This document shows positions 45,120-57,082 of a DNA stretch of 64,000 bases, in pieces (position 1 is the first letter of the stretch; each line of letters starts with the position of its first letter). The notes under the pieces are model-generated. The model was not told where the DNA came from. It was given only the letters and a program-made list of their open reading frames with translations, and made no database searches. The translations under genes and the position numbers were made by a program. The stretch comes from Macrocystis pyrifera (taxonomy: Eukaryota; Sar; Phaeophyceae; Laminariales; Laminariaceae): positions 563,501-627,500 of the forward strand of contig JASSKH010000043.1 in assembly GCA_031763025.1 (NCBI GenBank). The letters are read 5' to 3'.

Positions 45120-46421
45120 GTTAAGCGTTCTGCTGTAGTACTGCACCGTACGTGTACCTCAATTTCACTCTATTAATAATTCCATCTGTTTAGTCCCTAC
45201 CTCGGGAGTGCGGTCCTGTGAGGGGTAAGCGGGGAACTTAGGGAGATGACTAAAAATGGATGGGTTTAGACGTTGTAATAGCGCTCATAGGCGGGGGATT
45301 TTAAGTTAACTTTCGTGACAGAGCCCGGTAAACTGACGTCACTGGGAATGCCACAGTCTCTACTCGTAGCAAAGGGGGGCGACGCAAGAAAAAATACTTG
45401 CTGTAATAGTCTCATATGCATGATAGTACGATAGGGTAGGCTAAAAGGGATACCGGGTACTTGGTGTCTACCACTAAAATGCGCATCATGTGCCAGGCAC
45501 ATGTGTACAGGATTTTTGCCGGGAACCTGAATCTGACCTCTCTTAATGGTTGACTACAGTAGTGACCCTTTTGGCGCTGTGCTAACTGTACAGACACCTA
45601 AGTCTCCCTCTAATTCCAAGTATTTTTGTGCCCGAAACGGGAGTTCAATCCTTGGAGGCATTGTTTACACATAGCATATAGCAGTAGTCAAGTGGGACCT
45701 GATTCATGTCTCCTTCGATCAGCCCGAGGGACAACTCGCTCGATCTCTGCGCAGACGACGCGTTACGGGATTTTCGGCGCCTCGCGTATATTCGACAAAC
45801 CTTGTCGACTTGCTGCTTCGTTGATCATCACGTATGCCGTCGTGGCGTGTACCGGGATATACCTGTTACCAGTATGTCTGAGGAAATGCTGCATCCACAG
45901 CATTTTTGGTTTTGGCGCAACTGCCAGATCACTTCGACGCACCCTTCAACCCGAAAAACGCCTCAGATACGAAACGCTGTTGGAACCACTCCGCCATCTC
46001 TTGTTTGAAAAACATACCTGGCCACCTATGATTTTCGACCTTGAAGCTGCTGCGTGCTCTTTTTTTTTATTTTTCAATGGGCGGTGGTGAGTTAAGACCA
46101 AGCATCTCATAGTTTTGGTCGCTATGAACGAAGAGGCGGTTACGACTGACATTTACAGCACCGGCCACCGCTTGGTCGGTGGGTCAAAATATTCCGTGTC
46201 CGAACTGTTGTTCGCGGAATCGTACGCACATCACGGGTACGGCCTGATCCTACTCATACTCGCCTGGGACGGCCGTACGCTCAGCTTTCTCGTGTGTGGA
46301 GACGGCTGAGGCGACTGAATTTACCGTTTTCGTTTTTTTCTTTTTGGTCGCATAGCTCTTGGGTTCCGAGAGAATTGTGAGGCTCATGAATGGTGTGGTT
46401 GTGTCGTCGTCCCCTTACCAG
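45120..46421. other. Duplicated non-coding stretch with an old MITE
   Basis: It aligns with 21,930-23,970. It includes the diverged piggyBac-like MITE shared with copy A (about 45,566-45,657), the empty site of the fold-back element at about 45,329, and a TATTAATA micro-insertion at 45,171-45,178. No gene recognised. Confidence 0.5.
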
Positions 46422-46563
46422 GAACCAGGTTGACTTGCGGGTGGTAGATGGTGCGTGCTTGGTCCCGATCGATCTCAAGGATGAGGGCGACGGCGGTGGC
46501 GAAAGCTCGGGAGAGGGGACCGCTGCCAAGCGGGCGAGAGCCCTGGAGAGGAACGTGAAAGAG
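46422..46563 (+). CDS. Candidate internal exon, family E (copy B, plus strand)
   Basis: This is the counterpart of 23,971-24,120. It keeps the donor GAG|GTACTA and the coding block DGACLVPIDLKDEGDGGGES and TAAKRARALERNVKE. The acceptor side (TTACCAG|GAACCAGG) has an indel, so the length is 142 nt and the first codons are out of frame with copy A. It may be non-functional in B or use a shifted acceptor. Confidence 0.4.
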
Positions 46564-46599
46564 GTACTAGTAAGAAGCATTTTTTGTGGCAGCAGTACG

Positions 46600-47216
46600 G
46601 GCCTGGTGCCTCTTTTGGGTAGGAAACACGAAGCATGGCGGCAGCAGCACGGTCGCACTGGTACCTCTTTTCCGTATGACACTATCACCCTAGGGTGATA
46701 AGATAACACACCCCCTCCGACGATTTTCAGAGCTGGGTTTCTCGACAACGGGGAGGGCGTACTAAGTACGACGACCGATGCGTTTATTGCAACGTTGTCG
46801 ACGAAATATTCCCAACACCACCATTTTCGTTGTGCGTGCCCCCCCTTAAGGCACGTTTTGCAGGAAACCGGGTCTGAAATTCGTCCTCCCAGGGCGTGTG
46901 TTGTCTCGCGTGTCACTACACGGTATTTGTTTCAGCTGCTCTGTTTCAAGCCGCTACTGCTGTTGTTATGTTTTTCTTCAAGCGGTTTTTGTTTTATGCT
47001 GGGTATTTGTAGCGGTTTCAATTAGGAGGGGCACGCACATGCTCTTCCTTCTTTGTTTTTGATTACAGGTATGTATATACCGGGTATATACTGCTGTACC
47101 ATTTTTATTTTGCAGCTCAACTCGTAGGAGTTTATACCCTCGATCTCCTCTTCCGGACAAGCCACGGCCACTCTTCTCTTAGCTTTGCAGAATCGCCCCC
47201 CACGCGACAGCATTAT
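46600..47216. other. Duplicated non-coding stretch
   Basis: It aligns with 24,150-24,850 without the A-specific MITE. It has a small palindrome, ATCACCCTAGGGTGAT, at about 46,684. Nothing else is recognised. Confidence 0.4.
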
Positions 47217-47289
47217 CCCGTTTTAAGACCGCAGTCCGGTTTTGGGGACAAATTACTTATAATTTGACTGGTTTGCAAACCAAAAAGGG
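47217..47289. mobile_element. piggyBac-like MITE (family 2), short copy
   Basis: The ends are CCCGTTTTAAGACCGCAGTCC and AAAAAGGG, inside TTAT and TTGA. The right inverted repeat is mostly missing. There is no element at the matching place in copy A (about 24,835). Confidence 0.65.
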
Positions 47290-47424
47290 TTGAAATATTT
47301 TTCCTCGTAACACGATACATGTTTGTCTTCTCCCTGCAGCACCTCAAGGGACACAGCACGAGTTTATACCGTATCGCCCGGTCAGCACGAAAAGCACTGC
47401 TTGTACAAGCTGGTCGTACCTTGA

Positions 47425-47513
47425 CCCTTTTAGTGCTGCAGTCCCGTTTCGGGGACAAATAACTTGGAATTAGAGTGGTTTGTCCCCATAATGAGACTGC
47501 AGTACTAAAAGGG
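47425..47513. mobile_element. piggyBac-like MITE (family 2), best-preserved copy
   Basis: This is 89 bp with about 36-bp inverted repeats: CCCTTTTAGTGCTGCAGTCC, then CGTTTCGGGGACAAAT, and the complement at the other end. It is flanked by TTGA (47,421-47,424) and TTAA (47,514-47,517). Copy A reads CCTTAAAACTGG at about 24,955, consistent with an empty TTAA site. TTAA target plus CCCT termini are the signature of piggyBac-class elements. Confidence 0.85.
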
Positions 47514-47519
47514 TTAACA

Positions 47520-49646
47520 GTGGCATGTTGCCCTGAGCATGCTCTAATAGTAGTGAAACCACGTTCACGAGTTTGGACATGAAAATGAGAAGCACTGATG
47601 CCGACACTTTAAGCTTCATGCAAAAAATGAAGTGTGTGAGAACTACGTACCCACCTTTTTTGAAAAAAAAAATCGACTCGATCTCGCCGAGATGTCCGCG
47701 AAAGACTAAAAAACCTACTTGTTGTACTGATGTGTTACCGACATTTTGGCGGTAAACTCTGCGCTACAGCTCCAAAAAATCGCCGTCTTCGGTCAAACTT
47801 GGTCAGTGCTGAAGACGCACGCGGACGATCGCTGCGAGCTGCATTGCCCGATCTATCACCCCATCGAGATATGCAGCGAAATAAACGATGCCCAACTAAA
47901 AACAAGTATTAAATAATGGCGTTGTTGCTGCGATGCCCCGCTCAATTTTGCGAATTTCGGACAATGAATGAAGAAAATAAAGTGCACGACGATAATAAAT
48001 CAACAAAGCTTGAAATAGTTGTGTATTTTTGCGACACACGCTGAATACCATGACGGCAGAAGAGGAAGGTCTGTATCCGAGCTTGTATTCCTGTTTCCAT
48101 TCCATCTAGCGGCGCGGTGTTTCATTTGCGCTACGTTCTCCAGCTAAGGCGGTCCTCTCCCGCGGGCGGGCCTCTCGTTTTTTTTTATTTTATTGCGAGA
48201 ATAGTTCAGCGTTGTATCCCCTCGTCGACTCTAGTCGAATTTTGCGTACACATACTGCGTGCGTAATGATATGCCGCTTTCTGCGTGCCAATTTTGGCAC
48301 AGGAAAAAAAATCCTTTGGGAGGAGCCCAAAGTCACGAAAATCGACTGTAGCAGTCTCGAGATTTGCCACTAGGCCATCGGGGACGCCGGCATGGATGCA
48401 CTCGCAGCTGCGACGCCGGGGAAATATGTTGAGTGAACCCTGACGAGACTGTTTTGAATGGCATGTGACATACATACCCTACTGCTGGAAACGCCTCCAT
48501 ACGTACGTTACATCACCTGAAACTATGCCGAGCATGGAGGTATTTCTGCTGTTCAACTGGATGTGTTCGCTTCAACTTGCTGGCATTAGCTTGTGAACTC
48601 AGCCGCTGCTCTTGCCGGGGTCGTACCAGGTTGCAAACTCACTGTTATGGTCCAGTGGTATTTGTTCAAGGCTGCTTCATACCCACTCTGCAGCGGGCAG
48701 TGTGCGTTCGAGGTCAGCAGCTGATTTTTTTTTCGATAAGAGGTTTAGAGAAAAAAAATCTTGGTTGAAGACCACGAAAAAGAAGCAGAAAAGCCAACGA
48801 AACAGGCAACCTCTGCCCCGCCGCTTGATGCATGTTGGGCGACCTGCGACTGCACTAAAGCTCAGTTTTGCGAAATTCACGAGACTTCCGAGATGCAGCG
48901 AAAGCAGCATTGAGAAGAGGCTGACGAACGTGTTGAGCCTGAAACGCACGGGGTACCCGCGCAGCTCCCAACGAAGACCAAGAGGAGCATCGCAGATACC
49001 GCAACGGCCCTCCTGGCTCTGCCTGCCTGCCCGCCTGCCGCCATTCTCTGTGTCGCGAGGAATGGCGAGCGATGCGCGTGTTTTTTTGTTGGCTCACAAA
49101 TGATCGCCCAAAACGCCTCACTGCGATTTGTTTAAAGCTTACAAAATGTGCAAGCTTATGTTGGCATCTGCTGTCCGTTTTTGGTTTTTTCCACCCTGCA
49201 TGCTACCACCCAACGGCATAGTTGTCAAGTGTGGGTGCTATTAGTCAATATTATAACCTGCGCGGGTTGGTTCGTCTGCACCGTTCCTCGGTCGGCGGTG
49301 TAGGCAGCAGCTGGCGTCCGTATTAATAGTGCATTCACTGATCTAGTACCAAGAAGAGAAAGCAGTTCATCGAAATCCTGGAACGGCAGCCAAACGCAAC
49401 TGCCTTTTTTTTCAATGACATGCCTGGACGACCGACCGTAGCAAGGTGCCTTCACGCACCACAGTACAGCTGCCGCTGCCAGCTTGAGGCGGCTTGTAAC
49501 GAAACAAGGTCAACGCGAGTTTTGCCCAAGCTCGTTTCGTTTTTGCGGACCCACGGTCGCTCGAATTAGGCCATATGCAGGTCGCAGCAAATAGTTGTAA
49601 AGACATAGGATAAACCGTGCCGGCACACACATACACACACCAACTA
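47520..49646. other. End of the recognisable copy B
   Basis: It aligns with 25,000-26,340 and then 27,660-28,300 of copy A. B lacks the recombinase insertion and has 200 bp of its own (48,670-48,870). A TATTAATA micro-insertion lies at 49,321-49,328. No gene is defensible. Confidence 0.45.
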
Positions 49647-49752
49647 TTACGGGGGACCATATTAAAGAGGACCTACGGTTCACATAAACACCCACATATT
49701 TGCCTATTTTTATTATCACTATTTGGTCCTATTTACTATGATGCCCCGTATT
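49647..49752. mobile_element. TA-target MITE (family 1)
   Basis: It starts TTACGGGGGACCATATTAAA after TA (49,645-49,646) and ends CTATTTACTATGATGCCCCG followed by TATTA. The centre has CATAAACACCCACATATTTG, the reverse orientation of the 28.9-kb copy. Confidence 0.8.
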
Positions 49753-49759
49753 AAACGCA

Positions 49760-51443
49760 TCATGGAAGCCTCTGCGCATCCCCGCGATGGAGGTATTATA
49801 GCGGAACGCCTGGCGCATCCCGGCGCTTCGCTATTGAGCCTTGCTCCATTGCTCTGACAGCGATAGCGAGGAACAACTGCCTCACATTTACTGTAGACTT
49901 TGTCATATTGATAGTGGCTTCAACCAATGTAGGAAGAGGTAGAGGATGTGGTAAGAAAAAGCGACCGCAGCCTTTGTGGAAACACGTTACACAAATCATG
50001 AGCCGGGAGCTTCGAAATAGGCACAGTAGCACGGCCTTCGCCGTTTGCAAGGAAACGGGGTGTCACGAGTCAATGCGGGTTCGTGCGCCTCTCCGCAAAT
50101 CCCGAGCTGGTCGAGACCGGCCACGCACAGCTGTCGAAGGCAACGATGGGAAAACGCAACAAACGGTGTACAGTGGACACGCAGGCAGGCAGACTGACTG
50201 ACAGGGAGACGGACAGCCTGCTTAAAAAGTGAGACCTTGTACGTACGCACCCTGCAACGAGGAGCTTTTTCGTTTGCCGAAACGCTTCAAACGGCCGGCC
50301 TTATCAGTGGTAATAGAGGTGAACTAGGCAAGGCTTCCTGATAACTGAAGGAGGCAGTGTGCCCTCGAAGGGAAACAAACGAGGGGGGGGGGGGAAACCC
50401 CGACGTGTTTATATGGCGCAACGGCTAAGGTCGCCATGGTTCAGCAGTACGTCCACCACTGGGTGAACTCTAGACGACTTGCGACGAACCAAGTCCCACG
50501 AGATAGAGAACGATCACCCGTCTGTGTAGAAGCCGCGTTGCTCGAAATCGGCGGTGTACAGGTCTCGCAATCAGTGATGTAGCCGCCGCACACAGACTAG
50601 AAATCGAGCAGACGAATAAACTGGAGTACAGGCAGACATACAGACGTAAAGACTATTTCAAAAATGAAAGCCCACATGCGCTCCTCAATTAAGAGTTTCT
50701 TTACTAGTGAAGAAAACGGCAACGCGCTCGCCCTAGTACCTTAAGATGAAGAGGGTTTTTAGCCGAACCGAAGGCTAATAAATAGGTTCGGCCTACGCTG
50801 GTTAGAATAGACCCTACTGACTTTCTGCTGCGGGCCATGGTTCAGCAGCTCTAACGTCTTGCCAGGCGATTGTTTTTGATGAGTACTTTTTTCTCTCTGT
50901 CTCTCTCTCTCTCTCGCCTTCGGGCTTGTCGCTAGGGATACTGCGATTTACTACCCCAGTTGAATTCCGGGAAGCAGTGCAATGCTGCTGTTTTACCGGG
51001 TATGCCGTAGCTCGTCAGGAGTCTACTAGAACTTGTAGAGCTGAAGCCGCGTTAAGCCGCAGCCGGCGGGCAGGTCTGTCTGTGTGTTCGTCACCCGTGA
51101 GAGCTGAAAGCGCATTTCCACTCACACAAGACGGCGAGCTTTTGGCATCGCGGTACTTTTGCAATGGCGGGAGATTCCAACGCGCGACGAAAACCTAGGG
51201 GTGCACAGAACCGGTTGAACGCGTAACAATTGCAGAAGAGCCTCGGGTCAGAGTATGACGAAAAAGTAACGGGAATCGCTCTTTTGATAAACCACGGTGG
51301 TTTTGCCTGTAGGACGCAAGATAGCACACCCCCCCCCGAGGTAGAACGGATTTTCAACCCCAAGTTTCCGCAAAGCGGAGAGAATTCCTTTACGCCGAGC
51401 GGAACCTTCACGAGACGCTCCCGAAGCACAGCCCCCCCCCCCC
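49760..51443. other. Stretch without a recognisable gene
   Basis: It contains small homopolymer and simple repeats (G run at 50,384-50,394; CT repeat at about 50,895-50,920). Weak similarity of 50,510-50,580 to 29,520-29,590 may be a remnant of the segmental duplication. No coding motif seen. Confidence 0.4.
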
Positions 51444-51519
51444 TGTGCTCCGTCTCGAAAGGGATGCGTGGTCAATGGTCAAATGACTAAGGCAAGCAAC
51501 AAATGAGTACCCCCCCCCG

Positions 51520-51554
<35 letters not shown>
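51444..51554 (+). mobile_element. LINE 3'-end fragment plus poly-C tract
   Basis: Bases 51,444-51,511 match 57,388-57,453 nearly exactly: GTGCTCCGTCTCGAAAGGGA through the stop codon in AACAAATGAGTA. A C-rich tract of about 45 bases follows at once (51,511-51,554), and a run of about 12 C precedes it (51,432-51,443). The fragment is therefore bounded by poly-C on both sides. Confidence 0.75.
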
Positions 51555-51555
<1 letters not shown>

Positions 51556-51748
51556 CTTGTGGCGCGTGTTTGCCTTATAGGGATGGCACCTAAACATGTT
51601 GAGGCTCTCACGTGTGGAGCTCTGTCTATGCCTCAGTCAAGAAACATTTTTTAGTGCAAAAAACCCCCCGGCAAGTAGAGCCCGATGATCGACATTCCAA
51701 AAAACTATACACTTGTAGGAATGTCACGAACAATGCTGTAAAACACTA

Positions 51749-51854
51749 TTACCGGGGACCCTAGTAAATAGGACCTACGGTACGCACAAAAAACTATATA
51801 TTCACGTATTTTTTACTAAGAATATTTGGTCCTATTTACTATGGTCCCGCGTAG
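51749..51854. mobile_element. TA-target MITE (family 1)
   Basis: It lies between TA (51,747-51,748) and TA (51,855-51,856). The left end is TTACCGGGGACCCTAGTAAA and the right end CTATTTACTATGGTCCCGCG. The centre (GCACAAAAAACTATATATTC) matches the 44.5-kb copy. Confidence 0.85.
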
Positions 51855-52063
51855 TACCCAGTATAATGGTATTCCAACGATGTTGGGGCTGAGGAGGCCG
51901 GTCAGTGGGAAATAGTTCGGAAAAAAAAAAAAAAAACGAATGCTACCCCTGTAACGCGACATGCCTCTTGTTCTCGAGGAAATATTTTCGAAACTTCGTC
52001 CCCGGGAGCGTGTTGTCTTGTCGCCCGTGTGATACGGCAGCCGCGGAGTGTGGGACTCTGCGG

Positions 52064-52416
52064 TTTGGCGGTAGACTGGCTGTCGGCCAACGACCCTCTG
52101 CTGGCGGTGGCGCAATTGATAGGGCTTGATTCTCGGCTGGTGTATTTTTGTTGAGCACACGGTCGTTGTTTTTTTCTGTATTTTTTCGTCACGTGGCCGC
52201 TTGCGCGAGAGAGCGCGAGTTGGTCGATGTCGATGAAGAATCCGGCGAGAAAAATGGAAAACTGTGGACTCCTGTGTGTGACGAAGCTGACGGCAAGTGC
52301 CGGGCGGGCGAGGAGGAAAGAAAGCTGTGACCACGGCTCATCCAGCAGGCTGCTGAGTGTCGAACCTCCTGTGATACAAGTTGAGGTTGAAAGTAAGAGT
52401 GAAAAACTAAAAAAGT
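52064..52416 (+). mobile_element. tRNA-derived SINE, copy 4 (diverged)
   Basis: The head has GGCGGTAGACTGGCTG and a box-B remnant GGGCTTGATTCTCGG. The junction is the T-rich CGTTGTTTTTTTCTG. The body matches copies 1-3 in diverged form (GAGAGAGCGCGAGTTGG, GGCGAGGAGGAAAGAAAGC, ACGGCTCATCCAGCAGGC, AACCTCCTGTGATACAAG) and ends in GTGAAAAACTAAAAAAG. The long minus-strand frame over this region (51,902-52,549) is not credible as a gene. Confidence 0.65.
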
Positions 52417-52429
52417 GTAGTCGCGCCAT

Positions 52430-53160
52430 GGGCTCGACTACGGTGTATAGAGGTGACATTCCGCTACCGAAATTCGTCAGACTGGTTGGAGTGGCCTTGC
52501 GAAAAAAAAAAACAAAAAACGGAAACATTGAGCGTTTGCCTCTCGCCAAACTACGCTATTTTGCGCTATATTATTACGAGCGATGCGACTTTCTACTTTT
52601 TTCGACGACGCCTAAAATATAGGGTCCAGTTTCATAACTTCCTGAATCTCCCGCCAAGGCGGGTTTTCCTGAATATGGTACGGCGTTTATAACGTTTTTG
52701 TTTTTTTTGTTAGTCCCCGGGTTGTCCGCAAAAAGTCGTCCGCGGACCGTCAGCAGCAGTTGATCGGTATCGCATCAGCGCAGACAGGGAGCACAGCGGG
52801 CTCACTCACACGGCACCGCGCGGCAAGACAGCCGCCGCCGAGACCGTGGGCTGCCCGTGGGCTGCCAGTGTCTCGGATGCGAAAAACGGCCCGCTGGGCT
52901 GTACCTGCTGTGCTCTTCTGAACTCTCGGCTGCTTCCTGTTGTCCGATCTCTTCTACAGCGAAACCTCTACCTCCGGACTTATTGATGCTTGGGTACCCA
53001 ACAGGAACCCTACTATATACAGAACTGCTGCCGTATCATACGATTTTTAACCAGAGGATAGTTTTAGAGGTGTAGCTGGTCGAGAACGATACAGCTTTAC
53101 GGCGAAGCGCAGCACGGCTAGGGGTGCTGATCGGGGGTGATCGGCGGCGGGCTAGTCAAT
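52430..53160. other. Stretch without a recognisable gene
   Basis: An open frame at 52,227-52,622 runs out of the SINE and has no motif. GC content rises at 52,740-52,930. Nothing further supported. Confidence 0.35.
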
Positions 53161-53420
53161 GGTGGATGGTGGGTGGGGTGGGGTGTGATCGGCGTGCTCG
53201 CGTAGTGTAGTTGTTGCGTGTTCTGTCTTTCGTTCCCAGTACGTTTCGATACAGTTGTTGATTTTGTTTTTCGTTATTCTTCATCAGCACGGTGGATGGT
53301 GGGTGGGGTGGGGTGTGATCGATGTACCCGTGTACTGTAGTTGTTGCGTGTTCTGCCTTTCGTTCCCAGTACGTTTTGGTACAGTTGTTGATTTTGTTTT
53401 GCGTTATTATTCATCAGCAC
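53161..53420. repeat. 130-bp tandem duplication
   Basis: The unit starting GGTGGATGGTGGGTGGGGTG and ending TATTCTTCATCAGCAC occurs at 53,161-53,290 and 53,291-53,420, with few differences. Confidence 0.9.
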
Positions 53421-53747
53421 GTCCATAGCATCTTCGTTCGTAGACGACAGTTGTATTAAAAAATGTAAGCATCAACATCTCGGCGCTGCAGGCGAAATTT
53501 ATCTTGACATTTGTTAGCGTACATCGACGTGTTTGGGGAAAACGTACACCTGGTAGCTGGAAACGTCAGTGTAGAACGGAGACTGGTTGCGTCAGCAGTC
53601 AGTACACTGAGCTCGATCGTCGCGACTATCGTTAAGCGAAACTGTTTAATAGTAACGCCGAGCGTGACGTGGCCTATCTCCACCCCGGCCGGCGAAGTAG
53701 GCTCACTAGATGGGCCGCCAAAGGTGACACAAGTACGAGTATTGAAT

Positions 53748-54325
53748 TTTCCCCCCCCCCCCCCCCCCCCTATTATGTATATATATATATATATATATTA
53801 TATATGGGTTGGGTTGGCGTCGGTTGGCAACGACACTGTAAAACATGCCGCTCACTACGTGAGCTAGACATCCAGGGTACAGTTCCTTGTTTTTTCTTTT
53901 GTTTTTTTTTTGGCGGTCGCCCATAACTGGTCGTTGAGTTAGATCATTTGTGCGAGGTAAAGAACCTTTACTCTGCACAAGGGAATTGATCGTATCACGT
54001 AGTGTTCAAGGTAAGGCACCCGAGAGGCAGTTACATAGTACTCCCATTGCTGTCTCTGGAGATGGCTGCACCGGAAATTAAACTAACCCATTGAAGCTGC
54101 CATCCATATGCAAGTCCGCCTCACGAGCGGTTCTTAGTAGGATGCAGCTCACCCTTCATGCGAATCGCCGGACACCTCACGAGGCTTCACGCTTGGTGCA
54201 AGCAATGTCGGCCTGGTCGGTGAAAACCCGACATACTCCGTCCCGGCCTTGTAGGGATGCGAGGGTCTATGGTCATACGACTACGGCCATGCATCATATC
54301 GAGTACATCTCTCCTATCGAGTACA
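53748..54325. repeat. Dispersed element Q, copy 1
   Basis: After a poly-C run (about 53,750-53,770) and a TA repeat comes GGGTTGGGTTGGCGTCGGTT, then about 550 bp matching 56,527-57,082 in the same orientation, up to the second poly-C at 54,326. Shared blocks include AAACATGCCGCTCACTACGT, CAAGGGAATTGATC and GTCTATGGTCATACGACTAC. It is unassigned and probably an untranslated part of the same retroelement as the LINE tails. Confidence 0.8.
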
Positions 54326-54577
54326 CCCCCCCCCACCCCCACCATCACAATCGGGGCGCATTGGCGTGTTGAGGAGTGGTATTAATAGCGGGCGTCGGCA
54401 CATACGAGAGCGAGAAAAATAAAGCACAACTAACAAGAAATCAACGTATGAAACTTGCGGCAGCGATGAGACGGTTGTTATTTTTCTTTCAGTTGGCGCA
54501 GGTGTACCGCGTGACACAGTCAACGCATGAAAAAAACGATGATTGAAGCATCGCTTTTTCCGGGGCTGTTGACGGGT

Positions 54578-55650
54578 CAGGTCAAACCTCACGGGTTAGC
54601 GGGTCGGGTTGAGACCCGACCCGCGATTTAGTTTAGATGTCTTGACCTGCCCCAACCCCGACCTGCGAGATTTTGAAAACCTCCTGACTCGACCTGACCC
54701 GACCCGACACGACCCGACACGACCCGCCAGATTCCGACTGACCCGTGAGATACAGGTCATGTCGCAGGTCGGTTCACCTTGACCCGGGAGGGACTATCTC
54801 GGGTCGACGCTTTATAGAAAGTTCAAAATTATTTTTTGTACCCCAGTGATAATAGGCCTGGCTGTAGTGGATATCGATTGATGTGGACATAAATATATAG
54901 ATTTGGCGATTATTTTAGTGTTCAAGTGTGATACCAATTTACTTCTCGGCACGAGAGAGGCCTTTCGGCAGCAAGCCGCATTATCTGGAGTGTCGGATCT
55001 GCGAGCAGGTTCAGTGGGTCCGACCCACGGAACGGCGAATAAACACTCGTGGATCAAGGTGGACCGCCCCCGGCGACATGACCCGTATCTCAGGGGGATG
55101 AGCCGACCCGACCCATTAGAGTTGTAGATGTTCGAAGCAAGCCGCAAGATTTGGAGTGTCGGATCAGCGAGCAGGTTCCGTTAGTCCGACCGACGGGTTG
55201 GCGAATAAACACTCGCGAATCAAGTTGGACCGACCCAGGACATGACCCGTATCTCACGGGTATGAACTGACCCGACTCATAAGAGTTGTAGATGTTCAAA
55301 GCAAGCCGCAAAATTTGAGCGTCGGATCTGCGAGCAGGTTCCATGGGTCCGGCCCACGGGTCGGCGAATAAACACTCGCGGATCAAGGTGGACGGACCCG
55401 CGACATGACCCGTATCTCACGGGTATGAGCTGACCCGACCCACAAGAGTTGTAGATGTTTAAACCTGACCCGACCCAAACCCTGACAGTTTCAACACCTC
55501 CTGACCCGACCCGACCCGTGAGATGTTTCCGAATTCAAAAATACCTCGACCGGACCCGTGAGATTTTGAACACGTCCTGACCCGACCCGACCCGACCCAA
55601 CCCGTCAGGTTCTGAAAACATCCTGACCCGACCCACGGGTCGGATCATGA
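54578..55650. repeat. GACCC-rich satellite with three ~165-bp units
   Basis: Both flanks (54,578-54,790 and 55,463-55,650) are arrays of GACCCGACCC-type units mixed with GTGAGAT. Between them lie three direct units of 166, 164 and 162 bp starting at 54,971, 55,137 and 55,301, each beginning GCAAGCCGCA and ending GAGTTGTAGATGTT. Frames crossing it are repeat by-products. Confidence 0.85.
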
Positions 55651-55659
55651 CCCGTGAAC

Positions 55660-56117
55660 AGCCCTGTTTTGTTTTTGCGTGGAATCGCAGCTTCGTGATT
55701 ATTTTTATCATGTTCATCTTGACGGGCCTCTCCCCTCCCGTCACTAAGTTTTGTGGCTTTCTGCCATATCATATGCAATGACATTTCTTGGACGTATATA
55801 AGCATGATGGAGCTGAAGGTGTGCTCTGAGAGCTCGACTTTTTTTTTTTTTTTTTCGGGTTTCGAGCCGTTTTCACGTTTCCGTGCGTTGAGATCCACCT
55901 CTCCGTGCGCCATGTCGTCGCTCTACCTGGTCGTGCCTCCGCCGACTTTGCAGGAGGGTGGTGGCCTCGGCCTTGCTCGCGCCGTAATCCCGGCAGAGTG
56001 TGCTGTTTGCGTACATTTGTTTTTCAGGAGTATCTACCTTGATTTTGATCCGATCCTCTCATGTATGGTATGTACCGCCTCACTAGCGTAGACATGTTGA
56101 TGTCTAAGAGAGGAGTA
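55660..56117. other. Stretch without a recognisable gene
   Basis: A plus-strand frame at 55,753-56,091 is interrupted in quality by a T run of about 18 at 55,838-55,856 and shows no motif. Confidence 0.35.
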
Positions 56118-56228
56118 GGTATCAAGAGTCTGGGATACATTCTCGTTTCTGACCCCCGAGTGTTTTCATGGCATCAAGATGTCTGGGATTACATTCTCGA
56201 TTCTGACCTCTCCCGAGAGTTTTCATGG
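56118..56228. repeat. ~53-bp tandem duplication
   Basis: TCAAGAGTCTGGGATACATT...GAGTGTTTTCATGGC (from about 56,121) is repeated as TCAAGATGTCTGGGATTACATT...GAGAGTTTTCATGGGC (from about 56,174), with small indels. Confidence 0.8.
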
Positions 56229-56526
56229 GCAAAAACCCCAGCCCCCCTTGATGCGTCTACGGCCCCCAAGCCCGAAAGACGAGATATACCTGCGGCGGAA
56301 CTACTGTAGTCTATGCCGCCCGTGCCTTAGTTGGGGCTTCGGCTGGGATCTCGAAATTTACCCAGCACTTTTTTCTCGTTCGAGTACAAGCACCTGTACG
56401 TTCTGCTGTTGCTACGATGTATTTGGCACCGAGGTGCTTGACGGCGCGACCGTCGATAGTCTGCTGTATGTATGTACTGTAGTGCGGCAACTACAGCAAC
56501 TGCTCAGCATGCGCTGTACAATAACT

Positions 56527-56638
56527 ACCCCCCCCCCCCCCCCCCCCATATATATTATATATGGGTTGGGTTGGCGTCGGTTGGCAACGACACTGTAAAA
56601 CATGCCGCTCACTACGTGAGCTAGACATCCAGGGTACC

Positions 56639-56671
<33 letters not shown>

Positions 56672-57082
56672 GGTCGCCCACAGCTGGTCGTCTAGTTAGA
56701 TCATGTGTGCGAAGTAAAGAACCTTTACTCTGCACAAGGGAATTGATCATATCACGTAGTGTTCAAGGTAAGGCACCCAAGAGGCAGTTACATAGTACTC
56801 CCATTACTGCCTCTGGAAGTGGCCACACCGGAAATTAAACTAACCCATTGAAGCTGTCATCCATATGCGAGTCCGCCTCACGAGCAGTTCTTAGTAGGAT
56901 GCAGCTCACCCTTCATGCGACTCGCCGGACACCTCACGGGGCTTCGCGCTTGGTGCAAGCCATGCCTGCCTAGTCGGTGAAAACCCGACATGCTCCGTCC
57001 CGGCATTGTAGGGATGCGAGGGTCTATGGTCATACGACTACGGCCACGCTTGATATCGAGTACATCTCTCTTATCGAGTACA
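56527..57082. repeat. Dispersed element Q, copy 2
   Basis: It is bounded on the left by a poly-C run (56,527-56,547) and on the right by another (57,083-57,091), as in copy 1. It differs from copy 1 by a shorter TA stretch and a T run of about 29 (56,640-56,668) in place of a mixed T tract. The LINE coding fragment follows directly after the right poly-C. Confidence 0.8.

Larger units (their letters stand above)
31893..49480. repeat. Segmental duplication, copy B
   Basis: This stretch is colinear with copy A, as listed there. B lacks the four large A-only blocks and has its own insertions: MITEs at 37,339, 44,517, 44,943, 47,217 and 47,425, a SINE at 41,326 and a TIR element at 43,647. B may continue, heavily interrupted, to 62.7 kb, because 61,215-62,670 matches 30,009-31,570 of A. 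Confidence 0.9.

Noticed and set aside
51902-52549. 215-codon minus-strand open frame
   Set aside because: It runs antisense across a SINE and an A/T homopolymer (poly-Phe in translation) and has no recognisable domain.
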